A stretch of DNA of 64,000 nucleotides from Haloarcula marismortui ATCC 43049 (GTDB taxonomy: Archaea > Halobacteriota > Halobacteria > Halobacteriales > Haloarculaceae), in NCBI RefSeq assembly GCF_000011085.1, contig NC_006395.1, positions 346,555-410,554 of the forward strand. The letters are read 5' to 3'. The translations under genes and the position numbers were made by a program. Below are positions 43,263 through 52,552 of the stretch, one piece after another; positions within the stretch are counted from its first letter, which is position 1; each line of letters opens with the position of its first letter. The notes under the pieces are model-generated. The model had not been told where the DNA came from and did no database searches. It saw only the letters and a program-made list of their open reading frames with translations.

Positions 43263-43586
43263 ATGGACACGGCAACAACGACATACGACGGTGACATCGG
43301 GTGGGCGAGACGGCCGCCAGCGACAGTTGAGTGTCCACGATGCGAGTCGGAAATCTTCCAGCACAACGCGCGTGACAGCATCGACTGTCCACGGTGTGTC
43401 GGTGAATATGGCCACGACGAATTCGCTGACATGACCCTCCTATATTTCACGTGCCCGGTCTGTCGAAGCCGGATGGAACACGGTAAACGACATCCCGAGC
43501 GGTTCGACATTCCCGAGTGGGCGACCTGTACGGACTGTCGGTACCACTGGGAGTTTGAACACTCCTACGACCACAGTACCGATTAG
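43263..43586 (+). CDS. Zinc-ribbon protein, hypothetical
   Basis: A 107-residue protein with several CxxC pairs: CPRCES near residue 22, CPRCVG near 39, CPVCRS near 61, CTDCRY near 85. It probably binds two zinc ions and may contact nucleic acid or protein. A GTG at 43155 in the same frame lies about 25 bases after an AT-rich ATTTAAG and could give 36 more residues with a hydrophobic start, so the start is unsettled. No known family name is assigned. Confidence 0.7.
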   Translation: MDTATTTYDGDIGWARRPPATVECPRCESEIFQHNARDSIDCPRCVGEYGHDEFADMTLLYFTCPVCRSRMEHGKRHPERFDIPEWATCTDCRYHWEFEHSYDHSTD

Positions 43587-43697
43587 ACAATACACACCAA
43601 CCGGAGTGCCGTCGTGTGGCCGACTGTATGGTGCTTCGAAACGGCTACAGGATCAAGAGTGGAGCCCTGTCCGTTCACACGCGAGTTGGATTCGCCT

Positions 43698-43931
43698 TCA
43701 GTAGTACTTCCAGTCGTCCTCACGGCTTCCCTGCACGACACCGTCGTCATTGTCACTGTCCATCTCTTCCTGCTCATCAGGCCAGCGGATGCCGTCTCCG
43801 ACGACGCTCTTGTACGCGAAGGCACCCAGACCGACGAGTATCAACAGAAGGACGACGGTTCCAGCGACTGCTGCCACCTGCCCGACGGACTCGAGCAGAC
43901 CCGAGCCGAGTTGAACCGGAAACTGTACCAT
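43698..43931 (-). CDS. Single-helix membrane protein (77 residues)
   Basis: From ATG 43931, MVQFPVQLGSGLLESVGQVA leads into one hydrophobic helix (VAGTVVLLLILVGLGAFAY) and a hydrophilic acidic C-terminus. It follows the FolC-FolP gene by 25 bases in the same direction and may share its transcript. The function is unknown. Confidence 0.65.
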   Translation of the reverse strand: MVQFPVQLGSGLLESVGQVAAVAGTVVLLLILVGLGAFAYKSVVGDGIRWPDEQEEMDSDNDDGVVQGSREDDWKYY

Positions 43932-43956
43932 ACACGTTCTTGGGGTTGCACAGGTA

Positions 43957-46356
43957 TCACTGTTGTCGAAGCTGGGATGGCCGAGCCGCCGTCGCTGAAA
44001 CGGTCTTGAGCACGGCGTTGTTCTCGGAGACATCGTGGACCCTAACGGCGTCAGCCCCGCGTTCAGCGGCAAGCGCTGTCGTTGCCAGCGTCGGCGGCAG
44101 CCTGTCCGCTTCTGCGTCGCTCATCTCGGCAAACATCGACTTCCGGGAGTGCCCGACCAACACCGGACAGCCGAGCGCCTGAAACTCGTGGAGCCGGTCG
44201 ACAAGTTCGAACGATTCGGCGGCGTTTTTCCCGAACCCGCAGCCGGGGTCTATGATAATCTGTTCACGGTCGATACCGGCCTGCTCGGCGAGCAGTATCT
44301 GCTCCGTGAGGTCTCGAAGCACGTCATCGACGACATCGTCATAGGTCACCGTCCGACCTGGGTCCACTGGCGCAGACAGGCTATGCATCAGGATAACGGA
44401 CGCGTCGTGGTCGGCAACCACGAACCGCATCTCGGGGTCCGACAGTCCCGACACGTCATTGACGATGTCGGCACCGGCGTCCAGCGCCGCGTCAGCGACG
44501 GCAGCCTTTCGGGTATCTACGGAAACAGTCGTGTCAAGCGACGAAACGGCCTCTATGACCGGTACTACGCGATCAATTTCCGTTTCAATAGACACCGGCT
44601 CTGCCCCAGGACGCGTGCTCTCGCCGCCGATATCGACGATATCGGCCCCGGATTCGATCATCTGTTCCGCATGACTGATAGCAAGGTCTCGACGGTTGTA
44701 CTCGCCACCGTCGTAGAAACTATCTGGCGTGACGTTGAGAATACCCATCACAGCCGCCTCTTCACCGTCAAACGGCGGCGGGAACGACCGCTCAGACAGC
44801 ATCTCTTCGAATTGTATGGCGAGGCAACCGAGCCCCAACCCCGCTGAAGCCAGCCGGTCGGTGAGCTGTTGAAATTGTCGCGGCGTCCCCGAAAGCGTCG
44901 TGTCGACAAGTTTCTCCGGCATCCCGACAGTCGAACAGGTACAGGTCCCGCCGCAGTCTTCGAACTCTTGTTTGACGACTCCCGCTTGGTCGCGCCGCAA
45001 TGTGACCGAGAGCATCTGCTGGTGGAGTTGTGGCTCGTTTTCGACTCCAGCAGTCTCTCCCGTGGACGCCTGCTGGAGGTTCTCCTTGGGAACGACCAGC
45101 CGACTCCAGCGGTCCCGAGCTTCAGCCACCGCGTAGAGCGACCCCGCCACGAGCACGAAGTCGTCTTCGCCGGCCGTAGCTATTGCTCGTTCGGTAGCTT
45201 CGGGGACGGACTCAACCTGCTGTATCTGTGCTGCCTGCCCCTCAAACGCGGCAGCGAGCGATTCGGTGCTCGCGGCTCGGTCGACTGCTGGTCGCGTCGC
45301 GAAGGCCGTCTCGACAGCCGGAAGCGTCGCAATCATTTGCTCGTACTCCTTGTCCTGCATTGCGGCGAAGACCACGTGGAGGTCGTCGTACTCATACCGC
45401 CCGATGAGTGTCGTCAGCGTCTCCATCGCACCTGGGTTGTGAGAGCCGTCGAGGACCACCATCGGGTCGGTCGACCGGACTTCGAACCGGCCCGGCAGCG
45501 TCGCGGCCCGCAGTCCCTCGGAGATGGTTTCCGTGTCCACGTCGATGAGTTGTCGGGCCAGCGTCGCAGCAACGCCGGCGTTCTCCGCCTGATGCTGGCC
45601 AAGCAGCTTGAGGTTCGATTCGAGGGCCCAGTTAGAGCCCGTGAGTGAGATACGGTTCTCGACAGCCGAGCGCATGCCGTTCTCCGTGGCGGTCACATCG
45701 GCCGCCTCACTACCGACAGTGATAGTGTCGGTAATCTCTTGGATTGCATCAAGGGCAGCGCCGGCCGTTCCCGTCACGAGCGGGGCGTCGCTTGGGGCGA
45801 CCTGCCCTTTGTCGCGAGCGATCTCCTCAATTGTGTCGCCGAGCAGGTCGGTGTGCTCTAAACTGATGCTAGTGACAGCGCTTGCGACGGGATCGACCGC
45901 GCTTGTTGCGTCGTATCGGCCGCCGATACCGACTTCCAAGACTGCCACGTCGACGTCTTCAACATCGAAGTGATAGAGCGCCAGCGCAGTGAGTACCTCG
46001 AAATGTGTCGGCTTGTCGTCCTCGGCAGCCAGTTGGTTGATACAGGGCTCTATCTGTTCAACAAACTCCGTCACCCGCGCTTTCGGTACCCGACCGCCGT
46101 TGACCGTGATTTGCTCCCGAAAGCCGTTCAACCCTGGCGAGGTAAATAGGCCGACATCTAGCCCGGCGGCTCTAAGCACACTCTCGGTCATCCGGGCGGT
46201 GCTTCCCTTTCCGTTTGACCCGGCGATCTGTACGCTGTCGAAACTGCCGTCCGGGTCACCGAGATGTGAGAGCATCCGCGCCGTCGTATCGGTCCCCAAC
46301 TTGGGCCGACGACGCTGTAGCGACTGCAGGTAGTCCGCCGACTCGTGGTACTCCAT
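43957..46356 (-). CDS. folCP: Bifunctional folylpolyglutamate/dihydrofolate synthase - dihydropteroate synthase
   Basis: Fused folate enzyme of 799 residues. The N-terminal FolC part has its P-loop AGSNGKGST at about residue 45-53 and the Mur-ligase-type ATP site; it adds glutamate to pteroate or folate. The C-terminal FolP part has MGILNVTPDSFYDGG (from about residue 537) and VDIGGESTRPGAEPV about 40 residues later, and joins p-aminobenzoate to the pterin. Between them lies a linker domain with several Cys (about 440-530). Such a fusion is known from halophilic archaea. The start at ATG 46356 fits a TATA-like AATTAATC/TAAATTA region about 25-30 bases upstream. It supplies folate used by the C1 enzymes here. 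Confidence 0.93.
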   Translation of the reverse strand: MEYHESADYLQSLQRRRPKLGTDTTARMLSHLGDPDGSFDSVQIAGSNGKGSTARMTESVLRAAGLDVGLFTSPGLNGFREQITVNGGRVPKARVTEFVEQIEPCINQLAAEDDKPTHFEVLTALALYHFDVEDVDVAVLEVGIGGRYDATSAVDPVASAVTSISLEHTDLLGDTIEEIARDKGQVAPSDAPLVTGTAGAALDAIQEITDTITVGSEAADVTATENGMRSAVENRISLTGSNWALESNLKLLGQHQAENAGVAATLARQLIDVDTETISEGLRAATLPGRFEVRSTDPMVVLDGSHNPGAMETLTTLIGRYEYDDLHVVFAAMQDKEYEQMIATLPAVETAFATRPAVDRAASTESLAAAFEGQAAQIQQVESVPEATERAIATAGEDDFVLVAGSLYAVAEARDRWSRLVVPKENLQQASTGETAGVENEPQLHQQMLSVTLRRDQAGVVKQEFEDCGGTCTCSTVGMPEKLVDTTLSGTPRQFQQLTDRLASAGLGLGCLAIQFEEMLSERSFPPPFDGEEAAVMGILNVTPDSFYDGGEYNRRDLAISHAEQMIESGADIVDIGGESTRPGAEPVSIETEIDRVVPVIEAVSSLDTTVSVDTRKAAVADAALDAGADIVNDVSGLSDPEMRFVVADHDASVILMHSLSAPVDPGRTVTYDDVVDDVLRDLTEQILLAEQAGIDREQIIIDPGCGFGKNAAESFELVDRLHEFQALGCPVLVGHSRKSMFAEMSDAEADRLPPTLATTALAAERGADAVRVHDVSENNAVLKTVSATAARPSQLRQQ

Positions 46357-46379
46357 AGCACAATTGGGCGGCGGCAGCC

Positions 46380-46390
46380 TGATTAATTTA
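46380..46390 (-). promoter_or_regulatory. TATA-like box before folCP
   Basis: On the minus strand GATAAATTAAT lies about 24-34 bases before ATG 46356, consistent with a leaderless transcript. Confidence 0.45.
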
Positions 46391-46672
46391 TCCCCAGAGA
46401 GGACCTGTTTCGATAGTGCGAACCGATGACAATTCGGGCTGAATCGGTGCAAACGCCCGATACTGGGCCTGAGGCACCGGTCAAGTATGCTCCCAAATCT
46501 CGACTTCGCGACCGCTACTGTCCGGCCTGCTCTTGGGTCTGAGAACTACTCTCGTAAGCCGAGATACATGATGTGGCTTTCGGGGTCTGCAACGGTATCT
46601 CGAACACATCCTATCCCGGTAGTGTCAGCTTCACTAACATTATTACGACGGTGCAGGGAAATGCTAGTCGAG

Positions 46673-48418
46673 ATGTCTTCACAGGATGAGCAATCCGCGA
46701 CCGAAGAAACACAGGAGCCGATTCCGACGGACTACGACATCGCCCAGTCGACCGACATGGAGCCGATCTGGGAACTGGTCGAACCGTGGGGACTCGGCCT
46801 CGATGACCTCCAGTACTTCGGCGAATACACCGCGAAAGTCAAACAACACGCCATCGAGCGTCTCCGCGAACAGGCCGAAAACAGGGAGCAGAACCTCGTG
46901 CTGGTAACCGGGATGACGCCGACGCCGAAAGGCGAAGGGAAGACGGTAACCACCGTCGGTCTTGGGCAAACGCTCAATCACGTCGGCGAGGAGGCGATGA
47001 TCGCGATCCGAGAACCGTCGCTTGGCCCGGTGTTCGGGGTCAAGGGCGGCGCAGCGGGTGGCGGCCGGTCGCAGGTCCTCCCGATGGAGGACATTAACCT
47101 CCACTTCACCGGCGACCTCCACGCACTCACCTCAGCACACAACCTTATCGCCGCGATGCTCGATGCGAAGATATCACAGGGCGACGACCTGAATATTGAT
47201 ATCAACAACGTCTCCTGGCCGCGGGCTATCGACATGAACGACCGCGCACTCCGTGAGACGGTCGTCGGCCTCGGCGGGAAGACCGGCGGGACCCCGCGAG
47301 AGGATAGCTTCATTTTGACGGCGGCCTCCGAGTTGATGGCGGTCCTCTGTCTGGCCAGCGATATCGGGGACCTGAAAGAGCGCGTCAGTCGAATCATCGT
47401 CGCCTACGACGAAGACGGCGACCCGGTGACCGTCGAGGACATCGAGGCGACCGGCCCAGCAACCATGCTTCTCCGGGATGCGATCAAACCGAACGTCGTC
47501 CAGACTATCGAGGGGACGCCGGCACTGGTCCACGGCGGACCGTTCGCGAACATCGCTCACGGGACGAACTCGCTGGTCGCCGATAAGACAGCATTCGGCA
47601 TGGGCGACTACCTCGTCACTGAGGCCGGCTTCGGCTCCGACCTCGGGGCCGAGAAGTTCATGGACGTGGTCTGTCGCAAGGGCGACATGACGCCAAACGC
47701 CGTCGTACTCGTAGCGTCGGTTCGTGCGCTCAAGTATCACGGACTCAACCAGTGGCCCGTCGACTACGACGAGATCGGCGAGGCCGGCGTCGAAGCCGTC
47801 GAAGCGGGCTTCTCAAACCTCGATAAGCACGCGCGGAATCTCCAGAAGTTCGGCGTCCCGGTCGTCGTCTCCGTCAACCGCTTCCCGGACGATACTGACG
47901 AGGAGGTTCAGGCCGTGCTGGACCACTGCCGCGAGGACCTCGGCGTCAGAGCGGCTGAGTCGAACGTGTTCTCCGACGGCAGCGAGGGCGGCGTCGACCT
48001 CGCCGAGAACGTCATCGAGGCGACCGAGGAGAGCAACGAGGAGGACTTCCGGATGCTGTACGACGACGATGACAGCATCAAGGAGAAAATCCACACTGTT
48101 GCGACCGAGATCTACGGTGCTGACGACGTGAAATACACCGGTGGCGCGCTTGACGACATCGAGCAGATGAACGACCTCGACTTCGACGACTACCCGGTCG
48201 TCATGTCCAAGACCTTCCACTCGCTGAGCGACGACGCGAGCCAGAAGGGTGCGCCGGAGGGCTGGGAACTCGAAATCAGCGAAGTGTACCCATCCGCTGG
48301 CGCGGGCTTCCTCGTCGCACTTACGGCCGACGCGCTCACGATGCCCGGCCTACCGGCCCGTCCGGCCGCGGCCGACATGGATATCGACGGGGACGGCAAC
48401 ATTTCGGGACTGTTCTGA
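46673..48418 (+). CDS. fhs: Formate-tetrahydrofolate ligase
   Basis: ATP-dependent ligation of formate to tetrahydrofolate giving 10-formyl-THF, or the reverse with ATP gain. The 581-residue protein has the P-loop TPTPKGEGKT (about residues 82-91), REPSLGPVFGVKGGAAGGG, NLHFTGDLHALTSAHNL, and the C-terminal SAGAGFLVALTADALTMPGL. ATG 46673 is chosen; an ATG four codons earlier (46661) also fits the TATA-like element ACATTATTA at about 46638. The frame is open to 46487. It is divergent from folCP and convergent with the cyclodeaminase gene. In reverse, it could recover ATP from methyl groups of betaine. Confidence 0.93.
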   Translation: MSSQDEQSATEETQEPIPTDYDIAQSTDMEPIWELVEPWGLGLDDLQYFGEYTAKVKQHAIERLREQAENREQNLVLVTGMTPTPKGEGKTVTTVGLGQTLNHVGEEAMIAIREPSLGPVFGVKGGAAGGGRSQVLPMEDINLHFTGDLHALTSAHNLIAAMLDAKISQGDDLNIDINNVSWPRAIDMNDRALRETVVGLGGKTGGTPREDSFILTAASELMAVLCLASDIGDLKERVSRIIVAYDEDGDPVTVEDIEATGPATMLLRDAIKPNVVQTIEGTPALVHGGPFANIAHGTNSLVADKTAFGMGDYLVTEAGFGSDLGAEKFMDVVCRKGDMTPNAVVLVASVRALKYHGLNQWPVDYDEIGEAGVEAVEAGFSNLDKHARNLQKFGVPVVVSVNRFPDDTDEEVQAVLDHCREDLGVRAAESNVFSDGSEGGVDLAENVIEATEESNEEDFRMLYDDDDSIKEKIHTVATEIYGADDVKYTGGALDDIEQMNDLDFDDYPVVMSKTFHSLSDDASQKGAPEGWELEISEVYPSAGAGFLVALTADALTMPGLPARPAAADMDIDGDGNISGLF

Positions 48419-48502
48419 AACCCGGTCCTGCGTTCCAGGTTTCGCGTTTCGTCGTCTCGACGTTGAGTGGACGCCATTCAGCCGTCAACGAATGGACGGC
48501 GC

Positions 48503-49096
48503 TCACCGCTCCGCGTTTGCGACCGCTTCGTCAAGCGCCGCTTCGCCGGCGGCCGCTACCTTGCCTGCCTGCTGCTTCATCGCTGCCACGACTGATTCGT
48601 CGTCTAGCATGTCGAGATTAGCCTGGACAGTTGAGACGGACGCCTGCAGTGCTGCCGCGGCAAGCAGCGCCCCAACAGTTGCGTCCGGGACGGCGACCGG
48701 CGCCCCCTTCGCAGTCACCGTACGGGCCTGCTTGACCACGTCGAGACAGACCTCGGCCGTCTCCAGTGGCACCTCGGTTGAGCGTTTCGAGGCCGCCTGA
48801 ATCCGATCGGCGTCCCCAGACTCGAATGCGGCCCCGACCGCATCGACCGCTGCTGCATCCTCGTCAGCAAGGTCGAGCAGCCGTTCCCGCTGGTCAGCTA
48901 GAGCTCCGCCAACATCGATGAGCTCATCGACCGCTGTCTCGGACCCGTCTGTGTCGACGGTGTGAATGCAGACCATCTCACAGAGCGCCGCGCCCATCGC
49001 ACCGCCGACAGGTGCGACCGCACCGCCGCTCGGGGTCACCTGCTCCGACGCAACCGCGTCGAGAAACTCGCCGATTGGCTGGTCCGCGAACGTCAT
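48503..49096 (-). CDS. Formiminotransferase-cyclodeaminase family, methenyl-THF cyclohydrolase type
   Basis: Helical protein of 197 residues in the FTCD_C/FchA family. The N-terminal TFADQPIGEFLDAVASEQVT and PSGGAVAPVGGAMGAALCEM match the family's start, and later comes ALQASVSTVQANLDMLDD. The single-domain form is known as methenyl-THF cyclohydrolase (FchA) in clostridia and as formimino-THF cyclodeaminase in histidine breakdown. Here, next to formate-THF ligase, the cyclohydrolase role seems more likely. The gene is convergent with fhs, 84 bases away. It fills the step between methylene/methenyl-THF and 10-formyl-THF. Confidence 0.88.
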   Translation of the reverse strand: MTFADQPIGEFLDAVASEQVTPSGGAVAPVGGAMGAALCEMVCIHTVDTDGSETAVDELIDVGGALADQRERLLDLADEDAAAVDAVGAAFESGDADRIQAASKRSTEVPLETAEVCLDVVKQARTVTAKGAPVAVPDATVGALLAAAALQASVSTVQANLDMLDDESVVAAMKQQAGKVAAAGEAALDEAVANAER

Positions 49097-49399
49097 CTGG
49101 CGGGCACAGTAGTTGCAGGTAGCGGTTGTCTGTCCATACTGCAGCTATCCCGACGTGTCACCTAATTGTTTCCCCGTCGGTGTCCGCGGAATCTCGATGT
49201 CAGCTATCTCCACGACCTTTCGTTCTCAGACCCGGCTGTGGTGGCTACTTTATCGGGACCCTGACAGTCCCGCGGTCAGTCCCGGTTGTGTCTCTTGGCC
49301 CGCGATGGGCACACCCTCACGTCTGGTGCTATACGGAACAGGCAGCACACTCAGACAGTCACTAGTCTAATACGATGAGTTTTGACCCTCCGCTAGCAC
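49097..49399. other. Intergenic gap, no gene
   Basis: About 300 bases between the cyclodeaminase and folE genes on the same strand. A weak open frame (49113-49370) on the plus strand has atypical composition. Only promoter-type sequence is expected. Confidence 0.4.
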
Positions 49400-50032
49400 T
49401 CAACGGCCGTTGGGACCGCCGGTGTGTCGTCGAACCGACTCCCTGAACTGCGTGCGGTCCGCTTCGTTGATGGTTCCGACGTGCTCTCTGGTCGTCGTTT
49501 TAGTCTCCGTCTCGATGCCTCGCATGACTTCGCACATGTGCGTTGCAGTCAGTTCAACGACGACTCCGTGAGCGTCGAGTTCGTCGGCTAGGCCGGCTGC
49601 GATATCCCGCGTGAGTGTCTCCTGTGTCGTTAGCTGGCGTGACTGCCACCGGACGTATCGAATGAGCTTTGACAGCCCCACCATCTGATCCCCGGGTCTG
49701 TACGCCACATGGGCAACGCCCCGGAAAGGGAGCATATGATGTTCGCACATACTGTGAAGCGGAATTCCGGTTTTGACGATGAGACCATCGGTTTCCGCGT
49801 CGAAGGTACGCATTATCGGTTTCGACTCGGACCGAGCGCCTTCTGTTAGCGTCTCGAACATGTCCGGGACACGCCGACTCCACGTATCCGATAGTCCTGC
49901 CGAATCGGGGTCACGGCCAGCGGCTTCAAGCAGGAGACGAGCACCACGTCGTGCCTTCTCTTCGTCAAAGCCGTCTGTCGGTTGGGTTGCAGTATCGTGC
50001 TGTTGTGCAGGCTCCTGTTCCCGGGAATCCAT
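49400..50032 (-). CDS. folE: GTP cyclohydrolase I
   Basis: First step of pterin/folate synthesis, GTP to dihydroneopterin triphosphate. From ATG 50032 the protein has 210 residues; zinc ligands are C96 and H99 in SMCEHHMLPF and C167 in HMCEVMRG. Downstream are GLSKLIRYVRWQSRQLTTQE and ETKTTTREHVGT, all usual for type IA enzymes. The frame is open to 50125, but the family alignment and a weak TATA-like element support the later start. Together with FolC-FolP and DHFR it provides folate for the C1 genes. Confidence 0.93.
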   Translation of the reverse strand: MDSREQEPAQQHDTATQPTDGFDEEKARRGARLLLEAAGRDPDSAGLSDTWSRRVPDMFETLTEGARSESKPIMRTFDAETDGLIVKTGIPLHSMCEHHMLPFRGVAHVAYRPGDQMVGLSKLIRYVRWQSRQLTTQETLTRDIAAGLADELDAHGVVVELTATHMCEVMRGIETETKTTTREHVGTINEADRTQFRESVRRHTGGPNGR

Positions 50033-50247
50033 TACAAACAAACAGGAGGGCTCAACGTACAAAGCCTCTGTTCCCCAGTAGTTCAGTACTGGAATAACAG
50101 TGGTAACATTGTGATTTCGTACCACAACGTATCACCAGCTATGAATTTCATGTATTGCAACAACGTTCAATAAGTCCTTTTGCACGGCAGTCAACACGGT
50201 TCTTTTGACCGGCGAGTCAGCCGCAATATTGTTTTCGAACCGCTGTT

Positions 50248-51558
50248 TCAATCGCCTTCCAGCGCCTGTACGGTCTGTTGGGTGGCTGCTGACGCTGAAC
50301 GGGCGAGTGCTGTCGCATACCAGTAGTCCGCAACGCTTCTATCGAGAGTGGACGCCGCAATCTCTCCCTGATGATGGGTCAATTCACGGTCAGCGGCCAT
50401 CACCTTGTGGCCGGCGTCGACGAGAACCGTCCGGGCCAGTGCTGACCGTGAGCTCGATTCAAGGGCCGCAGTGAGTGCATCGTACGCGGTCTGTCTGATG
50501 TCTCGAACCGTTTTCGCATCCGATGGCCGAGCGAGTTCCTCTGCCTCCCGCCGCGTCTGAATGCGGTCGAGCGCTCGGAGGCGAGCGAGCTGACTGTTCG
50601 CATCGACAACAGCGCTCGCGGGCCCGATAGCATACGCAAGACGGCTGATACCGCTCTGGGCTTCCCGACAGAGTTCGTCGAAAACCATCCACCCAGGGGT
50701 GCGGTCGTCCGTGTTCGGTTCCGGCGCCAGGGTCGACTGCTGGTCGCGGATGTCTGCCAGCAATGCTTTTGCTGCGGCGGTCAGTGGTTGCCTGACTGAC
50801 CCCGCATCGGGTGGAAGCGAGGCAGTGAACTGCGCCCGGATGTGGCGAGCATCACTAAGATACACTTGGGCCGCCTCGGCTGTCTCGCCCCATTCGGCGA
50901 CAGACAGCAGCGCTGACTCCTCCCGTGGCCTGACATCCGTGTCAGTGGCCCGCTCCAGTCCCGCTTCAATTCGGGCGTGAACCAGCGCCGCACGCACCGG
51001 ATCTGCCCCGACGTATTCGTGCTCCTGCCGGGTTTCGCGTGCCCCAGACACGGTCCGGTTGTACTCATCCCGGAGTGGAGCGGCGGTGAGGCCACGGTCG
51101 ACGACGCCCCACCCCGCAGCGGCATAGCGGGCGTTCTCACGAGCGCGCCGCAACGACCGGAGCGCCATCAAGCCGGTTCGGGCCGTCCGTGCATCACCGA
51201 GACCCTGTGTTGCATCGCTTGCGGCGTCAGTCAGATGTTTGCGAATGTGACCGTTCGGGATCTCTTCCGGGCCGAGTGGCGTGGGAAGCGTCGCCAGAAG
51301 CGAGCGAACCCGCTCCCGTGTGGCGTCGAAATGGCCAGATGTGATAGTAACCGGGACCGAAGGGGGGACAGGAGACTCTCGTTCTTCGTCGCGCGAGATG
51401 TCGGGCAAATTGTAAGTATTAATAGTTGCCTTACTTCCTCCACCCAGACTGTCGATACTGCTACAGCCAGCGATGGCGCTGGTCCCAGCTAAGGCGAGCA
51501 CACCCCGCCGGGTCAGCCGAGGGGATTTCCCGCCAGTCTCAGACGCCTCATCTGTCAT
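50248..51558 (-). CDS. Tat lipoprotein, hypothetical
   Basis: A 436-residue secreted lipoprotein. Twin arginines at 17-18 (LTRRGVLALAG), a hydrophobic core and lipobox AIAGCSS (C32). The mature part is mostly helical with many Arg and Ala residues, for example RARENARYAAAGW and ASAATQQTVQALEGD at the end, suggesting an all-alpha protein. No family recognised. Its ATG overlaps the end of the upstream lipoprotein gene by four bases, so both are made together and may form a complex on the cell surface. Confidence 0.75.
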   Translation of the reverse strand: MTDEASETGGKSPRLTRRGVLALAGTSAIAGCSSIDSLGGGSKATINTYNLPDISRDEERESPVPPSVPVTITSGHFDATRERVRSLLATLPTPLGPEEIPNGHIRKHLTDAASDATQGLGDARTARTGLMALRSLRRARENARYAAAGWGVVDRGLTAAPLRDEYNRTVSGARETRQEHEYVGADPVRAALVHARIEAGLERATDTDVRPREESALLSVAEWGETAEAAQVYLSDARHIRAQFTASLPPDAGSVRQPLTAAAKALLADIRDQQSTLAPEPNTDDRTPGWMVFDELCREAQSGISRLAYAIGPASAVVDANSQLARLRALDRIQTRREAEELARPSDAKTVRDIRQTAYDALTAALESSSRSALARTVLVDAGHKVMAADRELTHHQGEIAASTLDRSVADYWYATALARSASAATQQTVQALEGD

Positions 51559-52253
51559 GCCTGCTCACCACCGATCTGGGTGCGTCGGTCACTACTCGGT
51601 GCTGCCTCGCTTCCGTCTCCACTTTCCCCCTCTGCACCGACTCGCTGTCTTTCGCAGCTGTTGCCTCCAATGGAGGAGGAATAACTGGAGATGTCGTCTG
51701 CGTTGACCGTATCGGGAATCCGAATGAGCCAGACCGCGTACACCTCCTTGTCTGCTGTGCAGGGTTCGTCGTAGGGTCGACTCACCCGACCGTAGTCGGT
51801 CGTGATGTTATCCGCTGTCCACCGGATCTGACAGAGCGTTAGTCGAAAGCACTCCTCGATCATCACAGTCTGGACGTAGACTGTTTCCGTGTCGAAGTCA
51901 GTCTCGTCGAGGAAGGTCTTGATTAGCGACCGGTCCACGTCTTCAGCAGCGGTGACCCGGTCGGCCTTGGATGTCGTGTCGATAACCTCGGACTCCAGTC
52001 GACGGGTGTGTGGGCTTTCGGTCGGCCGACCGTCTCCATCATCGAGCCAGACTGGCCGACGGTCGGCGTCCACACGTGTGACAACTGTATCCGGGTCAGA
52101 TACCGATCCAGTTCCGGGGGCACTCGAATCGTTGTTTTTGGAAGTGGTGCGTGTTGATTCGCCGCTGCTCTCGAAAACCCCGCTGCAGCCGGCCAGAACT
52201 GTCGCTAGCCCGCAGACGCTGTGGAGGAGGGTGCGTCGGGTGGAGGGGACCAT
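51555..52253 (-). CDS. Tat lipoprotein, hypothetical (partner)
   Basis: A 232-residue lipoprotein from ATG 52253: RR at 6-7 (STRRTLLHSV), hydrophobic core, lipobox LAGCSG with C23. The next 40 residues are Ser/Thr/Asp-rich. The mature domain contains ETVYVQTVMIEECFRLTLCQ and a C-terminal Ser/Glu-rich tail. The strand pattern suggests a small beta domain with a Cys pair. No family recognised. It is translationally coupled to the larger lipoprotein. Confidence 0.75.
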   Translation of the reverse strand: MVPSTRRTLLHSVCGLATVLAGCSGVFESSGESTRTTSKNNDSSAPGTGSVSDPDTVVTRVDADRRPVWLDDGDGRPTESPHTRRLESEVIDTTSKADRVTAAEDVDRSLIKTFLDETDFDTETVYVQTVMIEECFRLTLCQIRWTADNITTDYGRVSRPYDEPCTADKEVYAVWLIRIPDTVNADDISSYSSSIGGNSCERQRVGAEGESGDGSEAAPSSDRRTQIGGEQA

Positions 52254-52552
52254 CGTGTAATGTTTCGCTTGTAATTTCATGTATAAAATTCTCGTGGTTG
52301 TTCAGATCACAGCAGACCATTCAGAGGAAGGTTCAGCTACAAATTTCGATACCGGTAGATGATGATACACTCGCAAATGCTGACAGTATACCACTATACC
52401 GAGGCATATTAGTCTATATACCACGTATTTAGGTTCAAATTCGCATATCTGGGTGAAGAGGACTATAATAAATAGATAGGACCACGGAACAGTGACCAGA
52501 CGAATCCGTTCGCAACAAAACGGCTAAACCGGACCGGCGTATTCTGACGATA

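Noticed and set aside
49113..49370. An 85-residue plus-strand frame between cyclodeaminase and folE
   Set aside because: Composition unlike halophile proteins (Cys, Ser, Trp-rich) and no start signal.
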